64,000 nucleotides of DNA, from NCBI GenBank assembly GCA_041739275.1, contig JBGSOF010000028.1, forward strand, positions 1 through 64,000. Direction: 5' to 3'. The position numbers and the translations under genes are program-made. Below are positions 60,233 through 64,000 of this stretch, piece after piece. Source of the DNA: WGMI01 sp041739275 (GTDB lineage Bacteria; Bacteroidota; Bacteroidia; Flavobacteriales; Schleiferiaceae). The notes below the pieces were generated by a model. It made no database searches. It saw only the letters and a program-made list of their open reading frames with translations, and was not told where the DNA came from. Numbering within the stretch: the first letter of the stretch is position 1; each line of letters starts with the position of its first letter.

Positions 60233-61204
60233 ATGAACGATCGGCCCCAGATTCGAGCGTTTCTCACACAGGCCTTGGCCTTTGCCTTTTTCGCTTGTGT
60301 TTCTTATTTGGCGCTCTTGTTTCTCTGGGGGCGTTTAGCTCCGCCCATAGCCAATCTCAACTACCGAATTGCGTCCTACGGGCATCTGTACAGCCGCCTG
60401 CTCGATGCGCGACAGGCTCCCGCAGTCGACGTGCTGATTGCAGGTTCTTCGCATGCCTACCGCGGTTTTGATCCGAGGCTTTTTAAAGCGAACGGACAAA
60501 CGGCCTTCAATCTCGGTTCGAGCTCGCAAACTCCGCGTCAAACCGAGGTTCTGTTCGACCGTTATTTTGAACATCTGTCTCCACGCCTGCTCATCCTCGA
60601 AGTCTATCCCGGCAGCTATGCCCTCGACGGGGTTGAAAGCACGCTCGACTTGATTGCCAACGACGGTCTCGATGCGCCATTGACGCGGATGCTCATGGAA
60701 TTGCCCAATGCAAAAGTTTGGAACACCTATATATATGCTTCCATGGCGCGGGGGTTTTCGACTGAGCCGCCTTCGGCATCCGAACCGGCAGAGAGAGATG
60801 GAGATCGCTACATCTCAGGCAGCGGATATGTCGAAAGAAACGGGTATTACTACCGCCACGATCGGCCAAAATCCAAAAGTTGGACTTTAAATGAGCGCAA
60901 TTTTGAAGCCCTCGACCGAGTAATCGCACGCGCGCGTAAAAAAGGTGTGGCTGTTTGGTTGGTACAGGCGCCTTACACCGAAGCCATGAGGCGCTCTTAT
61001 TTTGATCTCGGCGGATTCGATCGTTCGGCCTTCGACCGAGAAATGAGCAAGCGAGCCCCGTATACGGATTTCAACGGGCTTGTAGCTCTCGACGACTCGC
61101 TTCACTTTTACGACAGCGACCACTTAAATCAAGCGGGTGTTGAGCGTTTTAACCTTCGTTTGTTCGAAGTGATGGACTCGCTTAGATCCGAGCGCGTCTT
61201 GTAG
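60233..61204 (+). CDS. SGNH/GDSL-like acyl-transfer partner of the MBOAT enzyme
   Basis: The 323-aa protein has one N-terminal membrane anchor (about 12-35) and a soluble SGNH-like domain. The nucleophile block is AGSSHAYRGFDP (about 80-91), then NLGSSSQTPRQTE (about 103-115); the C-terminal Asp-His pair is in YDSDHLNQAGVERF (about 295-308). It probably takes the acyl group from the MBOAT protein and places it on the final acceptor, like AlgX, DltD or PatB partners. The ATG follows the MBOAT stop with no gap. Confidence 0.8.
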   Translation: MNDRPQIRAFLTQALAFAFFACVSYLALLFLWGRLAPPIANLNYRIASYGHLYSRLLDARQAPAVDVLIAGSSHAYRGFDPRLFKANGQTAFNLGSSSQTPRQTEVLFDRYFEHLSPRLLILEVYPGSYALDGVESTLDLIANDGLDAPLTRMLMELPNAKVWNTYIYASMARGFSTEPPSASEPAERDGDRYISGSGYVERNGYYYRHDRPKSKSWTLNERNFEALDRVIARARKKGVAVWLVQAPYTEAMRRSYFDLGGFDRSAFDREMSKRAPYTDFNGLVALDDSLHFYDSDHLNQAGVERFNLRLFEVMDSLRSERVL

Positions 61205-61216
61205 AGTTCGGAATTC

Positions 61217-61246
61217 AAGGGTGCCTTTGGGCAATACCCCTTTTAT
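61217..61246 (+). terminator. Probable terminator of the MBOAT operon
   Basis: AAGGGT-GCC (61217-61225) pairs with GGC-AAT(bulge)-ACCCCTT (61230-61242), then TTTTATTAT. It begins 12 nt past the stop codon and precedes the rimP promoter. Confidence 0.5.
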
Positions 61247-61261
61247 TATCGCTTAAATTTA

Positions 61262-61269
61262 TACCTTTG
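61262..61269 (+). promoter_or_regulatory. Promoter -7 element of rimP-nusA-infB
   Basis: TACCTTTG matches TAnnTTTG exactly, 43 nt before ATG 61313. Confidence 0.6.
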
Positions 61270-61281
61270 CACCTCGAATGA

Positions 61282-61301
61282 GGGGGCCGAGGTCCCCTTT
61301 T
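61282..61301 (+). promoter_or_regulatory. Leader hairpin/attenuator before rimP
   Basis: GGGGGCC (61282-61288) pairs with GGTCCCC (61291-61297; one G-T pair, inner CC/GG partly in the loop), immediately followed by TTTTCTTTT. It begins about 9 nt after the predicted transcript start and looks like an intrinsic terminator placed ahead of an operon encoding the termination factor NusA. Autoregulated attenuation is possible. Confidence 0.5.
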
Positions 61302-61312
61302 CTTTTCGGTAA

Positions 61313-61774
61313 ATGGAAATACAACGCATCCGCGAAGCAGTTGAAAGGTCTGCGGAGAAGCACGGAGCTTTTTTAGTAGGGCTCAAAGCGCTGCCCGGCG
61401 AACGGTTTACAGCCTTTGTCGACAGCATGGATTCCGTCACGGTGGGCATGCTCGCCGAGATTACCCGAGAAGTGATTGGAGAGTTTGACCGCGATGTCGA
61501 AGATTTCGCGCTCGAACTGAGTTCGCCCGGAATGGGCAGCCCGTTCACGGAGTTTCGGCAGTATCTGAAGCACCGGGGCAGGGCGGTAGAAGTGGTCGCG
61601 CTCGATGGTCGCCGCATCAAGGGGCTGCTGTCGGAAGTCGACGAACAGGGCATCGAAATTCGCTGGAACGAGCGGGTTCCGAAACCTGTCGGAAAGGGGA
61701 AAGTAGATGTTGAACAAGCCGAGCGCATTGCGTTCGATCAGATAAAAGAGACCAAGAGAACCTTTGCGTTCTGA
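61313..61774 (+). CDS. rimP: Ribosome maturation factor RimP
   Basis: Assists 30S subunit assembly. The 153-aa protein has the two-part RimP layout: an N-terminal alpha/beta domain (about 1-75; FDRDVEDFALELSSPGMGSPF is the hallmark, about 58-78) and a C-terminal SH3-like domain (about 85-150; HRGRAVEVVALDGRRIKGLL). It lies at the head of the usual rimP-nusA-infB operon, under the leader hairpin at 61282-61301. Confidence 0.92.
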   Translation: MEIQRIREAVERSAEKHGAFLVGLKALPGERFTAFVDSMDSVTVGMLAEITREVIGEFDRDVEDFALELSSPGMGSPFTEFRQYLKHRGRAVEVVALDGRRIKGLLSEVDEQGIEIRWNERVPKPVGKGKVDVEQAERIAFDQIKETKRTFAF

Positions 61775-61793
61775 TTCATTCGTAGGAGTAGCC

Positions 61794-63029
61794 ATGGAGA
61801 ACAACGCCATTATCGAGTCTTTCGCAGACTTTAAAGACGAGAAGAATATCGATCGAGTCACTTTGATGGGAATCATCGAAGAGGCTTTTCGCAATCAGCT
61901 CCGAAAGAAGTTTGAGACCGACGAAAATTTCGACATCATCGTCAACCCCGACAAAGGCGATTTGCAAATCTGGCGCAGGCGAGAAATTGTCGAAGACGGC
62001 ATGGTCGAAGACGACAATTTGCAAGTCGACATCAGCGTCGCAAAGCGAATCGAAGAAGATTTTGAGGTGGGTGAAGAACTGACCGAAGAAGTCAAAATGA
62101 TCGACCTCGGAAGGCGCTTTGTCTTGGCTTTCCGTCAAAATCTGGTCAGCAAAATTCAAGAGCACGACAACAACGCGCTCTTTATGCGCTACCACCAAAT
62201 GGTGGGCGAAATCATCACCGGAGAGGTCCACCACATTCGCCACCGCGAAGTGATTATTTACGACGACGACCAAAACGAGTTGTACCTGCCAAAGGATCAA
62301 ATGATTCCCTCGGACTTCTTTCACAAAGGAGACAATGTGCGCGCGGTGATTCGCGAAGTCATTGCCCGGGGCTCCAAGCCCGTGGTTATTTTGAGCCGCA
62401 CCGATCCGAAGTTTTTGGAGAAGTTGTTTGAGCAAGAAATCCCCGAAGTATTTGACGGTCTAATCACCGTTCGAAAAGTGGTGCGGGTTCCCGGCGAAAA
62501 GGCCAAAGTGGCCGTCGAGAGCTACGACGATCGAATCGATCCCGTCGGCGCGTGTGTCGGTATGAAGGGCTCACGGATTCACGGAATTGTTCGCGAATTG
62601 AAAAACGAGAACATCGACGTCATCAACTTCACCAACAACACTCAGTTGTTTATTCAGCGCGCGCTCAATCCCGCCAAGATTTCGAGCATGAGCATTGACG
62701 AGGCCAACAAGAAAGTCGAAGTCTATTTGAAGCCCGACCAAGTTTCGCTCGCCATTGGGCGCGGAGGACACAACATCCGACTGGCGGGGCAGCTCACCGG
62801 CTACGAAATTGACGTGTACAGGGAGTTTGACGAAAACGACGACGTGGAACTCACCGAGTTCAGCGACGAAATCGAACCGTGGATCATCGCTCAACTCAAG
62901 AGCATTGGCTGCGACACGGCCCGAAGTGTACTCGAGCACACGGTCGAAGACCTCGCAGGCCGAACCGATCTCGAAGAAGAGACGATTCGCGAAGTGATGG
63001 CCATTCTCAAAAACGAACTCGAGGCATAG
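61794..63029 (+). CDS. nusA: Transcription termination/antitermination factor NusA
   Basis: Binds RNA polymerase and RNA to control pausing, termination and antitermination. The 411-aa protein has an N-terminal polymerase-binding domain (about 1-130), an S1 domain (about 135-200), two KH domains (about 205-345; GACVGMKGSRIHGIVRELKNE and VSLAIGRGGHNIRLAGQLTGY) and a short C-terminal helical part. ATG 61794 is 20 nt after rimP. Unusually for this phylum it is preceded by a good Shine-Dalgarno-like AGGAG (61784-61788). The acidic-repeat C-terminal domains of the proteobacterial form are absent. Confidence 0.95.
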   Translation: MENNAIIESFADFKDEKNIDRVTLMGIIEEAFRNQLRKKFETDENFDIIVNPDKGDLQIWRRREIVEDGMVEDDNLQVDISVAKRIEEDFEVGEELTEEVKMIDLGRRFVLAFRQNLVSKIQEHDNNALFMRYHQMVGEIITGEVHHIRHREVIIYDDDQNELYLPKDQMIPSDFFHKGDNVRAVIREVIARGSKPVVILSRTDPKFLEKLFEQEIPEVFDGLITVRKVVRVPGEKAKVAVESYDDRIDPVGACVGMKGSRIHGIVRELKNENIDVINFTNNTQLFIQRALNPAKISSMSIDEANKKVEVYLKPDQVSLAIGRGGHNIRLAGQLTGYEIDVYREFDENDDVELTEFSDEIEPWIIAQLKSIGCDTARSVLEHTVEDLAGRTDLEEETIREVMAILKNELEA

Positions 63030-63101
63030 TCAGGCGGTACCCCAACCCCTGAAATGAGCCGAGCCACGATCAACCAAAAAGAAACAGGAACTACAGAGCC
63101 G

Positions 63102-64000
63102 ATGAGCGCACCCACGAGATTGAACAAAATCCTGAAGGAGTTGAACATCTCCATGCAGCGCGCCGTGGAGTTCCTCGAATCGAAAGGGATCGAGATCGAG
63201 AACAACCCCAACGCCAAGGTCGACGAACGCGCTCAAAATTTGCTCATCGGCGAGTTTCAGGGCGACATGAACAGCAAGCGCAAGTCCGAGCTGGTCAGTG
63301 AAGAAAAGCGCAGAGAAAAAGAGGCGATCAAAGCTGAAATGGAGGCCTTGGTCGAAGACGTCAAACCCAAAGAAGTTTCGGTGGTTCGCGCTAGAGCTGC
63401 CTTGGCCGGGATCAAAGAAGTGGGCAAGATCGATTTGGACGCTCCGAGAAAGAGCGTTCAAGCTGAAGAGTCGCCCGCTGAAGTCAAAGCTCCTGCCGCG
63501 GCCCAAGCGCCCGTCGAAGAATCGGCAGCGGCAAAAGTCGTTGCCCCAAAACCCCTTCCTTCTGAAGTTGAGCGCGCTCCGGTCCAGGCTGAAAAGCCCG
63601 TTCACGCAGAGGCCCCGATCGAGCCTCCTGTCGCTGGCCCGGCCCCGGTTGTGGAGGTCATTGCCCCCGCAGTATCGACACCTGAACCGGTTCAACAAAA
63701 ACCGGAAGTTCCTCCAACACCCGCAGAGGCCTCTAAGCCCGAATCCGCGCCTGTGCTCGAAGCCGAAAATAAATCGGTTGATGCCCCGGCTTCTGTTGAA
63801 ATGCCCACTGCTGATGCTGTCTCTGCCCCGACCGAGGCAAAAGCGGAAGCTCCTCAGGCTCCGGCCGAACTCACTCCGGAAGCTCCGGCTCCCGCCTCTC
63901 TTTCGCAGGCACAAATGGCCGAGGGAACCAAAGAGGGCGACCACATTCAGACGAAATTTCAAAAGCTTGAAGGCCCGCGCTTTACGGGCGAGAAAATTGA
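63102..64000 (+). CDS. infB: Translation initiation factor IF-2, N-terminal part (runs off the window)
   Basis: Delivers initiator tRNA to the 30S subunit. Only the first about 300 residues are present: the IF2-N domain (TRLNKILKELNISMQRAVEF, about 4-23), then a long Pro/Ala/Glu-rich linker (about 120-280) typical of Bacteroidota IF-2. The last visible motif is GDHIQTKFQKLEGPRFTGEK; the GTPase domain lies beyond the edge. ATG 63102 is chosen because the conserved domain begins right after it; ATG 63054 is in frame and would add 16 residues. The gene follows nusA in the classic operon. Confidence 0.92.
   Translation, partial: MSAPTRLNKILKELNISMQRAVEFLESKGIEIENNPNAKVDERAQNLLIGEFQGDMNSKRKSELVSEEKRREKEAIKAEMEALVEDVKPKEVSVVRARAALAGIKEVGKIDLDAPRKSVQAEESPAEVKAPAAAQAPVEESAAAKVVAPKPLPSEVERAPVQAEKPVHAEAPIEPPVAGPAPVVEVIAPAVSTPEPVQQKPEVPPTPAEASKPESAPVLEAENKSVDAPASVEMPTADAVSAPTEAKAEAPQAPAELTPEAPAPASLSQAQMAEGTKEGDHIQTKFQKLEGPRFTGEKI

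Noticed and set aside
63030..63962. 310-codon Arg/Phe/Gly-rich frame on the minus strand
   Set aside because: It is the complement of the Pro/Ala/Glu-rich linker of IF-2, which continues out of the window.

Overview
The window is chromosomal DNA of a member of the Bacteroidota, most likely the Flavobacteriia. The evidence is the linked mutY-ssb-gldE-gldD genes typical of gliding flavobacteria, several proteins with type IX secretion (T9SS) C-terminal signals, a small basic protein of the bL38 type, a PorV/PorQ-like protein, many promoters matching the Bacteroidota -7 consensus TAnnTTTG, and an almost complete lack of Shine-Dalgarno sequences (nusA is the clear exception). The genus cannot be told from the sequence. 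I see no tRNA, rRNA, CRISPR, phage or insertion sequence. Coding density is high and no gene-free stretch exceeds 300 bases.

Layout. 1-3.9 kb: pyrG and yidC, flanked on both sides by tandem arrays of short palindromes. 3.9-9.3 kb: a redox-regulation block with a CcoI-type copper P-ATPase, two Crp/Fnr regulators, an HD hydrolase and a tandem universal stress protein, with two matching TGAC-N4-GTCA operators. 9.2-15.5 kb: hflX, two membrane proteins, pgi, a fatty-acid desaturase and rlmN. 15.7-25.4 kb: envelope and secreted proteins (a lipoprotein, a barrel-like protein, two large lamin-tail T9SS proteins, a 53-aa sorting-signal protein) with recX between them. 25.6-31.9 kb: information and motility genes (rng, a 29-aa ribosomal-type protein, a TPR protein, HU, mutY, ssb, gldE, gldD, a DUF2007 protein). 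31.9-42.8 kb: ctaA with a copper-binding-type lipoprotein, an EamA transporter, GH31 glucosidase, ATP-dependent DNA ligase, an exported HEAT-like protein, rseP, a lone receiver protein and an FRG-domain protein. 42.8-45.7 kb: a DUF2141 protein, an SLC13 transporter and a DUF2306-like membrane protein.

45.8-58.7 kb, all leftward: the most distinctive region. One promoter at about 58650 appears to drive seven tightly packed genes: a secreted DNase-I-fold phosphoesterase, two further T9SS cargo proteins (one with two OB-fold-like domains), a lipoprotein, a TonB-dependent receptor, a PorV/PorQ-like protein and an NHL-repeat lipoprotein. A stand-alone type-B T9SS sorting-domain protein follows under its own promoter. 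I read this as a candidate surface system for degrading an extracellular phosphodiester polymer, perhaps nucleic acid, and importing the products.

58.8-64 kb: an MBOAT acyltransferase with its SGNH partner, then rimP-nusA-infB, with infB running off the window end.

Shared regulatory features: -7 elements often lie only 4-9 nt before the start codon, predicting near-leaderless mRNAs. Start codons often overlap the preceding stop by 4 nt (ATGA, GTGA, TTGA), and TTG starts are frequent.
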